DNA of 49,578 nt from Euglena gracilis. Taxonomy: Eukaryota; Euglenozoa; Euglenophyceae; Euglenales; Euglenaceae. The first letter of the stretch is position 1. The number at the start of each line of letters is the position of its first letter. Under the pieces are notes generated by a model that saw only the letters and a list, made by a program, of their open reading frames with translations, was not told the origin of the DNA and made no database searches. Location: assembly GCA_900893395.1 (NCBI GenBank), contig CAAHFI010113726.1, positions 1 to 49,578 of the forward strand, in the 5' to 3' direction. Position numbers and translations under genes: made by a program. Below are positions 31,192 to 42,401 of this stretch, piece after piece.

Positions 31192-31990
31192 CGCCTGCCC
31201 CCCCCCCGGCTACGAAGGGCCTAGAGGGGGGGGCAGCCCCGGACCTGCAAAGAAAGAAAAAGAAACCAGAACCTGGGTTGCCACACCTGGTCTGACCCAG
31301 AGCGTAGAGGGCTCAACTGAAACCCAGCCCTCCGCTTAATTTGTGCATTTTTCAACTACACAGACGTTTGACGAAAGAGAGGGGGTGGAGCGGAAAAGGG
31401 GCATTAAGGAGCCTGCTGCCCCCCCCACGCCGGACAGATCCGGGGTGCCAGGATACACCCCGGGTATAAAAAAGAATTGAAAACGACTTTTTGGCTGAGG
31501 TGGCAGCGTTTGCCTGCCCCCCCCCGTTCAGGACCTGGACCTGGGGGGGTGCGCCACCGAGGCTGAAAAAAAAAAACGGGGCCAGCCAACTGCCCCCCCA
31601 AAAAAAAACAGACAAATAAGTTTTGGTTGTGGGCGGTGCTGGATGCCTGCCCCCCCCCGTGGACCAAACGTGGGGGAACCAGCCACCTGACCCTGAAAAA
31701 AAAAAAAACGGGCCCAGCCTGATTTTAACCGAAAGACCTGACTCAGCCTTCGCTTGATTTTAAAAATTTGCCCCTGGCCGGCGACTGACCGCTTGGCAGG
31801 GGAGGCGGAACCCCCGAACGGGAGCTGCCCCTTTAAAAAAAAAGGGCCTGGCGCCTGCCCCCCCCCCACGACAAGGACCTGGGGGGGACAGCCACCTGAA
31901 AAAAAAAAACCAGGCCAGCCCCCCCCCCGAGGAGGACCACCTGAGACCAAAAACAAACGGCCAGCCCCCTTACAACAAACGCACTCCGCA
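30880..31990 (+). repeat. 3' region with repeated C-run/G-run hairpins, copy 2
   Basis: Same five-unit layout as copy 1 (GCCTGCCCCCCC … CCTGGGGGGG … A-run). Unit starts lie near 31,035, 31,192, 31,510, 31,646 and 31,853. Differences from copy 1 are mostly in the lengths of the C, G and A runs. Ends at the polypurine tract in front of the LTR. Confidence 0.6.
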
Positions 31991-32043
31991 CCCCTTCCTA
32001 AGTGAGTCGAAAAGAGTTGTAGACAACTCCTTGGGAAGGGGAG

Positions 32044-32684
32044 TGTGAGTCAGGGGTGCTGAGTGCCCTGGTAAGTTAGCTAACCTCAGGCGCTAACCTT
32101 AAAAGCTAACCCAGGCGCCACAGAACTAACCAGGGGACTTGACCCAACCAGGGGCCTACTGTTTCAATGATGAAACAATTAGGATAACCCCTCCTAACTG
32201 AATTTTAACCCTGACCACATTTTACCACTGACTCCCACAGGGCTCTGTCACTACTCTGTCTCAATCTGATTATCTATTTGCCATTGGCCTGGTTCAAGTT
32301 TCAAGTCAATTCAAGTTTGTCAAGATTTCATTGGGTGTTTGAAGATTTCATTGGAAGTGGAAGTTGATTATCTGTTCAAGATTGTGTCTGAAGTGAAGTT
32401 GAAGCAGGAGTTGTTGCTGCTGTGTGCCTAAGAAGCCCAGTTCGCCGGCATCGAAGACCTTCACTCAATCCAGCGACCATCTGACAATGAAGGCATTTCG
32501 TGCTTTGATCAAGACCGACAGGTGTTTTATACCCGATTTGTGACCCCCCAAGGACCCACCCCACACAACCCCAAAAGGAAAAAGGTCTTTTTAACCAAGA
32601 AAATGAAACAATTTTTAACAAAGGCCGCGCGGGGAATTGAAATTCAACTGGGCAGGGTAGCAGCAAAAGGGGTTATCCCGTACA
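32044..32684 (+). repeat. Shared LTR: 3' LTR of copy 2 and 5' LTR of copy 3
   Basis: Starts TGTGAGTCAGGGG after the polypurine tract (32,031-32,043) and ends CCCGTACA at 32,684. At 641 bp it is nearly identical to the LTR at 19,784-20,464 apart from a few short length differences, including an 18-base tandem duplication near 32,320-32,355. The primer site TGGTAGCAGAGG follows at 32,687. Confidence 0.78.
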
Positions 32685-32844
32685 AATGGTAGCAGAGGTT
32701 TTTGCCCATTTTTAGTTCCCCCGAAGGCGGCTGGACTGAACAACAGGAAATACCACAGAACCACAGGAATCTGTCTCATCAGCCGTCGCTAGGTCGCTGG
32801 TTCAGAGAGATGTCCATTTCAATGACCCAGCAACAGGAATCACA

Positions 32845-35800
32845 ATGACAGAATTCACAAGACCGCCCCAGAAACTTGCAATGGAACCAGGAACCTGAAC
32901 AATGGGAATACGACACAGAAACGACCACAGACATGGCCGGACCCTGGGTGCGACATTGACATTGCACAATTGTCGCAGATGACAATTGCAATGGTCGAAA
33001 TGGAACAAGATGGGGAACAGAACCCCAGGACACAGGAGAGGAAACAGGGACAACACAGTTCACGACACCGAAGACGACGAACTGGGAGACATCTACCAGG
33101 AAACACAGCCACTGCAGCTGACATTCCACCCAGAACCCAGCACAGACACTCAGAACCAACTGTTGAGCCTGGAAGCGGCAAGACAGAGCCCGAACGAAGA
33201 CCACTTCCAGGTCAACGGTGCAGGGGTGGAGGAATCTGAGGCGGAACCAGAAATTACGACTGGTTCGCCGACACAAACTGGTGGTCCAGTTTCGTACAGA
33301 ACATGACGGAATTCCAGCAGGAATTCCAAACTTTCAGGCGAGCCACTGAGTTTGTGAACCAGAAAACCACAGAGGTGATACAACGACTTCAAAAACCCAG
33401 AACTACAGTTTACACGCTTGGAACAGCAGCTGATTACACAGGGGGAACGGACAGAAGGGTTGGTGTGGCGAACAGACGGCGGGTATGAAGAGCTGTCCAC
33501 AAACCTGGCCACGGTAACTGAAAACTTGGAGGGATGGTGACGAATCAAAACAGACTGTACCAGGGACACTTTGAGAACCTGGGACAACAGATTCGGACCT
33601 GAAGTGATGGCTGGGCTGCTGGACGAAAAAAATTAACGGGTTCCAGGGTTTGCTGCAAGTGGCAGGGGGAAGCACACAGACCAGGGGCAACACCTCATAG
33701 GATTACTCGGCCAGCAGAAACAAAACGAGCAGGTGCTTCAAAGAATTGCAGATGCGGATGCAGGGGTCGAACAGACAATGGCTGGGTTGGCTGAAAGTCA
33801 ACGGGAGGTGAAATCACGGGGACAGAACAGAACGCCAGGTTGGGACTTTGGCAGGCAACTGTGACGAGACCTGAAAGAACTGAACCACAGGGTTCAACAA
33901 ACACAAGAAATTTTACCAGGCAATGAAAAGCCTGAACGCAGAGTGGAACAACTGTCGGAGGGACAACAGGATCAAACATTGGAACAGCGGATGAAAACTT
34001 TCACAGGAAATGGCCATTTTGACCAGACGCCTGGACACCCTGGCCTCAAACGACGAAAACAAAAAAGATTTGACCGCTGAACCAGGAAATGACCGGGCTG
34101 GGACACAAAGTGGAGGAATCAGGCCCAAACCTTCAGAAGGGTACTGGGGGAATTCCAAAAAGGGTTTTAAGACTGGGTCGCAGGAAGCCAGTGACCAGGC
34201 CAGGTGGATAGACATGTCATCCACACTGGGACAGATGGTAGCAAGGTGGGACGGTTGGAGGCACAGCTGACAGACCTCACCACACGAACAAACTAAGAAA
34301 AACGCAAGACTCTGGAATTTGGCAGCAGCAGTGTAGATCGCTGACTGCCGAGTTCCACAGTCAGAACCACTGTGGCAAACCAAATGGGAGGCCACGAAAA
34401 AGATTAAATGAATGACTGAACTGACACAAAAGACAAAAGAAAGTTTTGAAAATCTCAATCTTATTCTTTCTCAGCAGCCTCTAGCTCTCTCAGCGACCGG
34501 CGACCAACAGGGGACGGGGAAAACCCCAGAAACCCCAGCCCCTGGGCCAGTGGGCCAGTTGTCCAGACGGACAACAGAACCGCCAAACGGGAAGGGGCAA
34601 ACCCAAGAACCCCAGCCAGCTGCTGCAGCAAGGCAGCGAAGCCCAGGCCCAGCCACAGCCATCACGGGGCAGGGGCTGGCATCTGGCCCCAGCCGGAGGC
34701 TTGGGCAGAACTGATGGGGTTGGGGGACCCAGCCAGCGGCCCCAGCCCCACAGCCAGCAGCCTCGGCCCCACAGCCAGTGACCCCAACGGGGTCTGGGGG
34801 CCCCAAAGCCCCTAACACAGCCCAGGGAGGGGACCCGAGGACCCCCAGGACAGCTCCGGGAGGGGACCCGAGGACCCGAGAACCTGTGCCAGGTGTGGGT
34901 TGGGACCTCCCTGACCTAAAAACCCTAATGGTGCAAACGGTACAAGAAGAATTTAAAAATTTCAATCCGACAGGACCCCCCCGTGTCAAAGACCCAACCC
35001 CCCAAACCCCAACCTGTGTTTGAACTTTCAGCCGACGCCCAACCTTTTCAACCTCGACCGAAACCGACAGACCCAATGCTGGAACACCAGCAGCGACTGG
35101 AGAGGGAACTGTTGGAAATCAAAAACATGATGCAACAGCAGGGTGCAACGGGAAAACACAGGTCCCAGCCAGATCTCACAGCCACGAACGCGGGATCTGT
35201 TCACATGGGTGACAGAAGAAAACCCAGGGCCACAAAACACAGCAGGTCCCCAATTCGGCAGCACATACACACCATTTTTCATGTGGGGGCAGAAACGGTT
35301 GTCGCCCAGTGGCAGCACAGGCTGCCCCCTCCATTGGGCTGCTGATGGGACCAGTGGGTGCAGCCATGACAAAAGACCTGGTCAGACCGCTCCTCCAAGG
35401 AAATTTTGCAGATTTTTCTGTGAAATTTCCCATTTACCTGAACCGATTGTCAGCCGGACAGGGACCCCTCACAGATGACATGAAACTGACAATTTTGGAG
35501 GGAAGCCTTGACGAGACGGGCCGGGCCGGCTGGAGCTCCAGCGACGACAAGAACGGGGAGAAAAAATCAGGTATCAGGAATTTTGGAATTGGCTCTGCCA
35601 AAAGTACGAAGGGGACACCCAGCTGGCAATAAAGGAGGAGCTGAAAAACCTGAAACCCAGGTGCGATGGAAAACTGACTCTGGGGGCATGGAGGGAGTTT
35701 GAAGCACGCTTCAAACTGCTCTACAGTCGGTTGGAACACCCCTCCACAGACGATGCATATGCATTGGTCGCTGAACGGATGCCTGAAATGATGCGCAGAA

Positions 35801-36721
35801 ACTGCATTCGTGAACAAGACAGGAGGAACCAAGACAGACCCACTCTGAAATTGAAGGGCTGACAAACGTACCTGGGTCCCAGACGCAACCAGGGAAGACG
35901 TAACAAGACTGGTGGCAGCCACACTTGGGGCTGACGAAAGGTTCCTCGTGACAGCCGACGGAACTGATTTCATCATCAGCCTGAACGGCAGCAGGGCGTT
36001 CTGCTGATGATGAAGAACGGCCAGCCCTGGCCTCAGGACACCAACCCAGATTCACAGTGGTACAAACAAAGCTGTCCCTGGAGGAGATGTTTGCAAAGGT
36101 GGAAACAGAACTGAGATGTCAGGAACAATCTGACACGTTCGGAAAGAATTTCGGGGGTGGCAGAACCAGCCACGGGAACATCGATCAAGATCCAGTGACA
36201 AAAGGGGGTATGTCCGGGAGGTGAAAGAAAACAATTCTTCTCGACCCAGAAGCAAAACGCCCCCACCTGCCCGTCCCGTTCCAATTCCCCAAAACCAGAC
36301 CACCAACTCCGGAAAAGGAAAGGCAGCCTTCGGGTGCCCACAACCCCAGCCCCAGCCCCCTACAATCAGGGACAGAGTCAAAATCTGGGCCAAAACTGGG
36401 CAGGCTGGACCACTGTGGATTACAGCAAGGGGAAAAGGAAAAGGCAAGGGACAGGGTTCGCATCCTGACCAAGGCAAGGGAAATGGGTCTGGAAGGGAGC
36501 GGGTAGGAAATTCAGGAAAAGGACAACCGTCCTGGCAGTCGACACAGAGCTCCGGGACAACCGGACAGCCCAGATACGTGGAACCTCCAGATGAAGGACG
36601 GTGTTACAACTGTGAACAGCCCGGACATTTCAAACGGGAGTGTCCACAGCCACTGCGGTGGACACAGAAAACGGCAGCACCACAGACTGGACAGCAGGTT
36701 AATGCCCAGGGGCAGAAGTGA
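32845..36721 (+). pseudogene. gag of copy 3 (fossil)
   Basis: Same order as copy 2: acidic start, coiled coil (33,400-34,450), Pro/Gln-rich stretch (34,500-34,910), capsid-like block (35,350-36,150) and CCHC knuckle CYNCEQPGHFKREC near 36,602-36,645, with the terminator at 36,719-36,721. Much broken. Confidence 0.75.
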
Positions 36722-36753
36722 AGCAGCTGCGTTAAGGAGGGAGGGGACGAGAG

Positions 36754-37189
36754 TGTACGTCCCGCCCTTTCTCTTTCGCTTTTCCCTTTTTCCAGAAAAG
36801 GCGCGGGAGTAACAAAATAAAATTTATAAACCCTTTGGCCCCTTTATGCAGAGCACAAGGCAAAGGGAGAAGAGATTTTGTTTTGGGACCCGAGTCCCTT
36901 TTCTGTTGTTCTTGTTGACCTCTTCGGGTTTGATAAACAGAACAAAAATAATTGTAAAGATTGGGGTCTTCGCCCCTCAAAGGAAAACCACTTACAAAAC
37001 CAACCCAATAAAACCTCAAGCTAAGTAGGAACCAAGTGTTTCTTATTCTGCAGGAGAATTCCCTAACTGGGACGTCATCACCAGTTAGTGCAGAATCACA
37101 TAGCACTGTGTGCAGCTGGCCAAAGGCCAGTTAACAGGCATTCGCCCTTTGTAGCACACAATGCCATGGCATCATGGCTGCCTGGTACA
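36754..37189 (-). repeat. Family 2-type LTR abutting family 1 copy 3
   Basis: On the minus strand it begins TGTACCAGGCAGCCAT at 37,189 and ends GGGACGTACA at 36,754, the family 2 LTR ends; length 436 bp. The sequence outside its outer end, read on the minus strand, is GGGGAGGGGGATG, a good polypurine tract, so this looks like the 3' LTR of a minus-strand element lying to its right. It is related to but clearly different from the LTR at 47,491-47,907. No matching target duplication with the family 1 flank is visible. Confidence 0.65.
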
Positions 37190-37204
37190 CATCCCCCTCC
37201 CCAG
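37190..37204 (-). promoter_or_regulatory. Polypurine tract next to LTR 36,754-37,189
   Basis: Minus-strand CTGGGGAGGGGGATG directly before the LTR start TGTACC. Polypurine tracts prime plus-strand DNA synthesis in LTR elements and mark the inner side of the 3' LTR. It argues that the material to the right once belonged to a minus-strand family 2 element. Confidence 0.45.
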
Positions 37205-37800
37205 GGCTATGCCCGATTTCCCTCCTGGACCAGGCCAGTCGGGATGCCAGGCACAGTCCTGTGTGGGATGGGCACCAGGAACCATGCTTGGTTCCAACTT
37301 ACCTTAGGGTATAAATATGTCACCCAAAACCCGAAAACGCGCAAAAGAGGTTACCGCTTAGGCGGCTACCTACTTTTTTTGCGTTAAAGGTTGGGACAAG
37401 TATAAGCCCAAGGAAAATGGGGCTGGAAGGTTTTCCATTCCAGAAACCCATCCTCCCTGTTTGGGTGTGCCAAAGGCACTTGAGGTGGTATATTCCAGAA
37501 CTCAGAAAAAATTCTGGGGTGGGTGTGGAAGGGGGGGCACCTGGCCAGTCAACCTGACCAGGGAGAGGAGAACTACTTTACAGAACCAACTGCCGGAGCC
37601 AGCTTTTGCCCAGGGGGGGAAAGGGAGAGGAGTGGGGGGCTGGTCTTAGGACCGTGAAAAGAATTTTTGCTGGCGGGCAGCCTTATGGGCCTTAGGGCCG
37701 AAAAAAGTTGACTACTTATTACGGCGTGCGCGCTGCACGCTGTGCGTAGTCTTACTAGCGCCGTGGCTCTTTTGTGGTTCTTCGGCTCTGCACCAAGACG
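37205..37800. other. Non-coding stretch, hairpin-rich
   Basis: No gene found. Contains perfect hairpins such as GGAACCA-TGCT-TGGTTCC (near 37,280), GTGCC-AAA-GGCAC (near 37,470) and GCGTGC-GCGCT-GCACGC (near 37,725-37,741), and a TATAAATA at 37,310-37,317. It may be the 3' internal part of the element that owned the neighbouring LTR. Confidence 0.35.
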
Positions 37801-37805
37801 ATGAA

Positions 37806-38045
37806 TAGCGCCGAAGCGCTTTTGGGACTTCGCCCTTTTGGGGGGGGGGGCATTTCAGCCGAAGCTGATTTTGGGACTTCGCCCTTTAAGGGGGGGGGTT
37901 TCAGCCGAAACTGTTTTTGGGACTGCGCCATTCGGGGGGGGGCTTTCAGCCGAAGCTGATTGTGGACTCGCCTCCCGGGGGGGGGTTTCAGCCGAAGCTG
38001 ATTGTGGGACTTCGCCCTCCCGGGGGGGGGGGGCTTCAGCCAATT
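37806..38045. repeat. Minisatellite with G-runs and TTCG hairpins (about 45-bp unit)
   Basis: Five units of roughly 40-50 bases, each with GGGACTTCGCCC-like, a run of 7-11 G, then TTTCAGCCGAAGCTGATT. The last part is a perfect TCAGC-CGAA-GCTGA hairpin in most units (37,855-37,868; 37,946-37,959; 37,988-38,001). The G-runs could form quadruplexes on the plus strand. No gene. Confidence 0.75.
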
Positions 38046-38570
38046 GTGTGCAAAGCGTTCAGTTTTCAGCCAGGCTGACTTTTTGTGTAAAGAAAACGGA
38101 AACCGTTTTCTGGTTTGGTTGTAGTTGTGACTAAAAAATCGAAAAAATTCGAAATTTTAGTAAAAGTCTTTTTTTTTAAATTTCGTCCGAAGACGATTGT
38201 AACGGTTGATTGTGATGTTTGAAGATGGTTTATTTGTAACACATTGTATGAGTTTGTTAAACCCTAAAATTTGGTGCATATCCATGCTTTGTACGCTTTG
38301 AGCCTGTCGGCCCTTGTCAGGGGGGAGGCAGGCAAAATGCTGTCCACAGCATTTTTTTAAAAACATATTTGTAAACAACATTGGACAATTCGCAACGCAA
38401 ATAATGTTGTATGTTACAGCAGTGTAGTGAGGCAAAGTCTCCAAAGAAGTAAATTAAAAAATAACCTCGTTCATGGATACGAGTATTGTACGTAACGTAC
38501 TTGTCCACGGCTGTCCTGCAGAGTAAGTAACAGGCAAGGATCAGCCTTTTTGTAAAAAAATAATGTGAGT
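38046..38570. other. AT-rich non-coding stretch
   Basis: No gene. Holds perfect hairpins AGAAAACGG-AAA-CCGTTTTCT (38,091-38,111), TCGTC-CGAA-GACGA (38,183-38,196) and AAAATGCTGT-CC-ACAGCATTTT (38,334-38,355). Confidence 0.5.
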
Positions 38571-38832
38571 TCGGGGGGGCTCTGACTTGGCACTGCCGGG
38601 GGGGGGGGGCTGTGGCTTCGCACATTCGGGGGGGGGGTGGCTTCGCACATTCGGGGGCTGTGACTTCACACATTCGGGGGGGGGGGGGCTGTGGCTTTCG
38701 CACATTCGGTGGGGGGGGGGCTGTGGCTTCGCACATTCGGTGGGGGGCTGTGACTTCGCACATTCGGGGGGGGCTGTGGCTTCGCACATTCGGGGGGGGG
38801 GGGGCTGTGCTTGCACACTGGTGGGGGGGCTG
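38571..38832. repeat. Minisatellite with G-runs (about 27-bp unit)
   Basis: Nine or ten units of the form CGGGGGGGG-CTGTGGCTTCGCACATT, with G-runs of 5 to 13. Frames open through it on both strands only because of the repeat. Strong plus-strand quadruplex potential: a G-run about every 27 bases over 260 bases. Confidence 0.8.
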
Positions 38833-39138
38833 GTAAAAAATTTGCGACCGTGGTCACTTGTAGTGCAATAATGTTGGAGAAAGTCAAAAGAATTTTTTTT
38901 TGTTTGTGTAAAGAAAACTTGCATTCGCAAAGAAAACCTGCCTTTCTGGCAATTATGGCTGTCCGCCTCGAACACAAGCAAACTGCACACCTAGGAAACA
39001 GTGTGCGCTCAGATTTCAAAGGCAGCTATGGCTGTTCAGCCTCAAAGCAAACCGCACACCTGGAAACAGTACAGGTGCAGATTTCACTGCCCTTCATTAT
39101 ACTGTGGTGTGTTTCTGTGTGGTGTGGTTCGGTGTGGC

Positions 39139-39690
<552 letters not shown>

Positions 39691-39860
39691 GTGTACTGTT
39701 TCACCTGTGCGGTGCTTGTGCGGATTCATGAAAAAAATATTTTGATGCAGATTGTATGCATTGTATTGTATCGCATTGTACCACATTGTACATCAGGACA
39801 TTATATCACATTGTACACCAAGACATTGTACGCATTGTACCACATTGTATGCCAAGGCAA

Positions 39861-41612
39861 AGTTGTAAAAGAAAAATGTTTGCAGTTTGAAAAAATCACT
39901 GACTTTTGTGTTTCGGTGCACTGTGGCCACAGTCCAGTTATTTTCTGTGTTCTGCCTCATAAAAGGCCTCAAAAAATATTTTGCCTCCTGAGAGGCTTGG
40001 AAACGGTGTTTTGCCTCCGTAAAGGCTTGGATGGTTGAGCAGTGAAGAGAATCCAACCGGAAAAAGGCATCCAGTTGGTTCAGAACACACCTCTGCGGGT
40101 ACTGACTGCAAAGTCACTTGTACAATTGAAGGTACTGTAAAACGGTCTTGGACAGAGGTCAACCATCCTGCACATTGTGAAACAACAAATAAATTGTGTT
40201 TTGGAGAAAAAACATCATAGCACCAAAATTGTTGTTCGGAGTATGAATATGAGTTTCTTGGACAAAACTAATGATTTCAGTGACAGTCTTATGATTTTCA
40301 TCGCATTCTGCGCATTCACAACCGAGGATTTCGTTATCTCAAAATCCGCGACAGTGGGTACAGCTTTCTGCTGATTGTGGGAGAAAAATGTCACTAAAAT
40401 CATTTTGTGCGGTTGAAAATTTTACAGTACAGAAGGAATTCACTGTTCACATAGCTGTGGAATCATACGGTAATTTGTGCATACTGCACTTTCAGGGTAA
40501 TCACCTCACCAAAGTACATTGGTCAAGGTGTTATCCGCGAAAATCGCAAAAAGTTGCGAATTTCGCTAAAATTGTAAGAAAAATTTTTTTTCAGAGAAAA
40601 AAATCATTGAAAAAATGTAAATGTGAAAAGTTTTTTGTCAGTTTTATGCACTTACGGCACTTGAACTTGCTCACAGAGCTTTGTAGGGATTCAAGCGTAT
40701 TTTTGGCCAGTGGGTGGTGCTCATCCGAGCTCTACCGCAAAAAGCGGTGTCACTATATAGTGATTGAAAATACGCTTGAATTATTGTAAAAAAATGAAAA
40801 TTTGTAGGAAAAACTGCTGCGGTGTATTTGCAATCAGAGAATCGCAAATACGAAAATGCATCCTACAACCTGTGACAGCTTGTCCATTGTACCATCTTGA
40901 TAATTGATAGTTGACCCGAAGGCCATTGGACCATACGGTCACTCTTGATCCGACCGTGGTCGGTTGTATGAGCAATCATTGTGAATTCTTCACATTGTCA
41001 AAAATCATTGTCTATTGGAAGGAGAGGGAAAGAGACAAAATTTTTGCAAAACGGCAAAATTTTTGAAAAAAATGTAAAAATTTCTGAAAAATGCTAAATT
41101 TTTTTTAGAAAATTTAAAGTCTTTGTACAAAAAAGAATGTGAATCATGTATGTCACAACTTTGCAGCGACATACGCGATTTACACATTGTTCACCACATT
41201 CGCGATTGAAATCGTTGTGTGCAATACTGCATTTGAATCGTGAATTGGATATTGTTGTAAACAGTTTGTTGATTCACAAAAATGTTTATTTTTGTTGCCA
41301 AACAGAAATGATTTTGAAAAAAATTACTATGTTTGTGTTAGTGGCACCTAAGTGCCTTTGTACATGAGGAACATTCTTCAGGTCGCTATTTTTACACTGT
41401 GAACGCGAATTTCACAATTTGGATCGCGAAAAACGTAATTCTGGCGTAAAAATAACATTTATGTAAATGAAATTACAAATTCACACAAAAAGTTCATGAT
41501 TTTGCAAAAAAACCGTTTAATTGTATGTAGGTTGTGCAATTTGCGTTCATTTTCACGACAAAATGATATTCGTCACATTGTTCGCGGTTCCAATTGCAGG
41601 ATTGTGCACCTC
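39861..41612. other. AT-rich non-coding stretch with inverted repeats
   Basis: No convincing gene. Contains an inverted repeat with 15-base perfect arms ATTCAAGCGTATTTT/AAAATACGCTTGAAT (40,689-40,703 and 40,767-40,781), inside which lie ACCGC-AAAAA-GCGGT and the palindrome TCACTATATAGTGA. Also CCGACC-GT-GGTCGG (40,950-40,963) and GGCAC-CTAA-GTGCC (41,343-41,356). The TTGTA word is unusually common. Confidence 0.5.
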
Positions 41613-42401
41613 CTAAGAGGTTTGTCCGGACATCCGTCCATTATGGTTGGGGAGAGTATGTAAACGCGAATTTTGTGTTTGTACATTGTCAAAACTGGTT
41701 TTTGAGAAGATGTTCACCATTCCAGTGATGAAAAACACATTTTTGCCCCAAAACGGTGATATTGTAGGTAAGAAGCAAAACGTTTCACTTATACGGTTGA
41801 AAAGGTGATTATCACCACTCATCAAGACTTTGGTGTCAGAAATCACCACAGTCGGGTTTCGATGGTGGTTCTTAATCCCGTAGGATCTTTGGACATGAGT
41901 GATCACTGCGGATCCTTGGGAAAAAGATTGTTGTGTTGAAATTATAGCGGTAAGTGGGTGTTCACTTGTATTTTGGAAAACCAAGGTTCCAAGACGCGTT
42001 ATTGTAAAAATGTACGGATTCCAAATGAGATTCGCGAAAACTGTCGCTTTCAGACCGGTAGAAGGCTGAAAACATAGTTTTCCGAACCACATTCGAGAAT
42101 TCGGTGTGTCCTTGGACACTTGTGTGGGAATACTTCCCGTTGTAGTCTTGGTGGAGTGGCATTCAGCCTTCATGAAAAACCAGGGGGGGGTTGGAGTTCG
42201 CGATATCCGCGATTCCAATCTGAGGTGCGATTCTCGCTTTTGTTTTTTACAACGGTTTTCCGCGCGAGCGGTTATACAACCAAGTGTTATGTTGTGAGCT
42301 TCAAGTGTATGCACTGTACCAAGGTACTTTGGAGGAACCCAGTGTACCAAGTTCACAATGTAGTTCAATGGTAGGTAAAAGGTAATTGTTAACGTTTTCA
42401 C
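41613..42401 (-). CDS. Unrecognised 262-codon open frame
   Basis: The longest open frame in the AT-rich region that is not made of a simple repeat. Starts MKTLTITFYLPLNY; rich in Ser/Thr/Asn, with no signal peptide, knuckle or catalytic motif that I recognise. The minus strand is the coding strand of neighbouring element D, so it could be a decayed downstream part of D. A competing frame on the same strand (41,962-42,162) also looks protein-like, which weakens the case. From 42,402 to 42,960 nothing is recognised. Confidence 0.25.
   Translation of the reverse strand: MKTLTITFYLPLNYIVNLVHWVPPKYLGTVHTLEAHNITLGCITARAENRCKKQKRESHLRLESRISRTPTPPWFFMKAECHSTKTTTGSIPTQVSKDTPNSRMWFGKLCFQPSTGLKATVFANLIWNPYIFTITRLGTLVFQNTSEHPLTAIISTQQSFSQGSAVITHVQRSYGIKNHHRNPTVVISDTKVLMSGDNHLFNRISETFCFLPTISPFWGKNVFFITGMVNIFSKTSFDNVQTQNSRLHTLPNHNGRMSGQTS

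Larger units (their letters stand above)
19784..32684 (+). mobile_element. Family 1 copy 2: complete 12.9-kb Ty3/gypsy chromodomain element with two methyltransferase-like modules
   Basis: The element runs from LTR 19,784-20,464 to LTR 32,044-32,684. Order: primer site, gag, Dam-like module, C5 methyltransferase-like module, protease, reverse transcriptase, RNase H, linker, integrase with GPY-type module, chromodomain, Pro-rich/C-rich 3' region, polypurine tract GGGAAGGGGAG, LTR. The two LTRs are nearly identical apart from a few short length differences, so insertion is recent. All parts are present but it is broken, with about ten interruptions, chiefly in gag and the methyltransferase part, while 27,529-30,231 is one open frame of 900 codons. 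At 12.9 kb it is about twice the size of a plain Ty3/gypsy element; the excess lies in the long gag, the methyltransferase modules and the 3' region. Confidence 0.88.
32044..36753 (+). mobile_element. Family 1 copy 3: LTR and gag only
   Basis: LTR (shared), primer site at 32,687-32,698 and gag, cut off at 36,753 exactly where a family 2 LTR begins, about 30 bases past the gag terminator. Pol is missing. It is close to copy 2 in sequence but more damaged, with a dozen or more interruptions. It completes an LTR-internal-LTR-internal tandem layout with copies 1 and 2. Confidence 0.82.

Noticed and set aside
37310-37317. TATAAATA as a promoter of a host gene
   Set aside because: No gene follows on the plus strand; a single TATA-like word in AT-variable DNA is weak evidence.
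38571-38832. Repeat array resembling a CRISPR (27-bp period)
   Set aside because: Units are contiguous, with no unique spacers; variation is in G-run length. It is a minisatellite in eukaryotic DNA.
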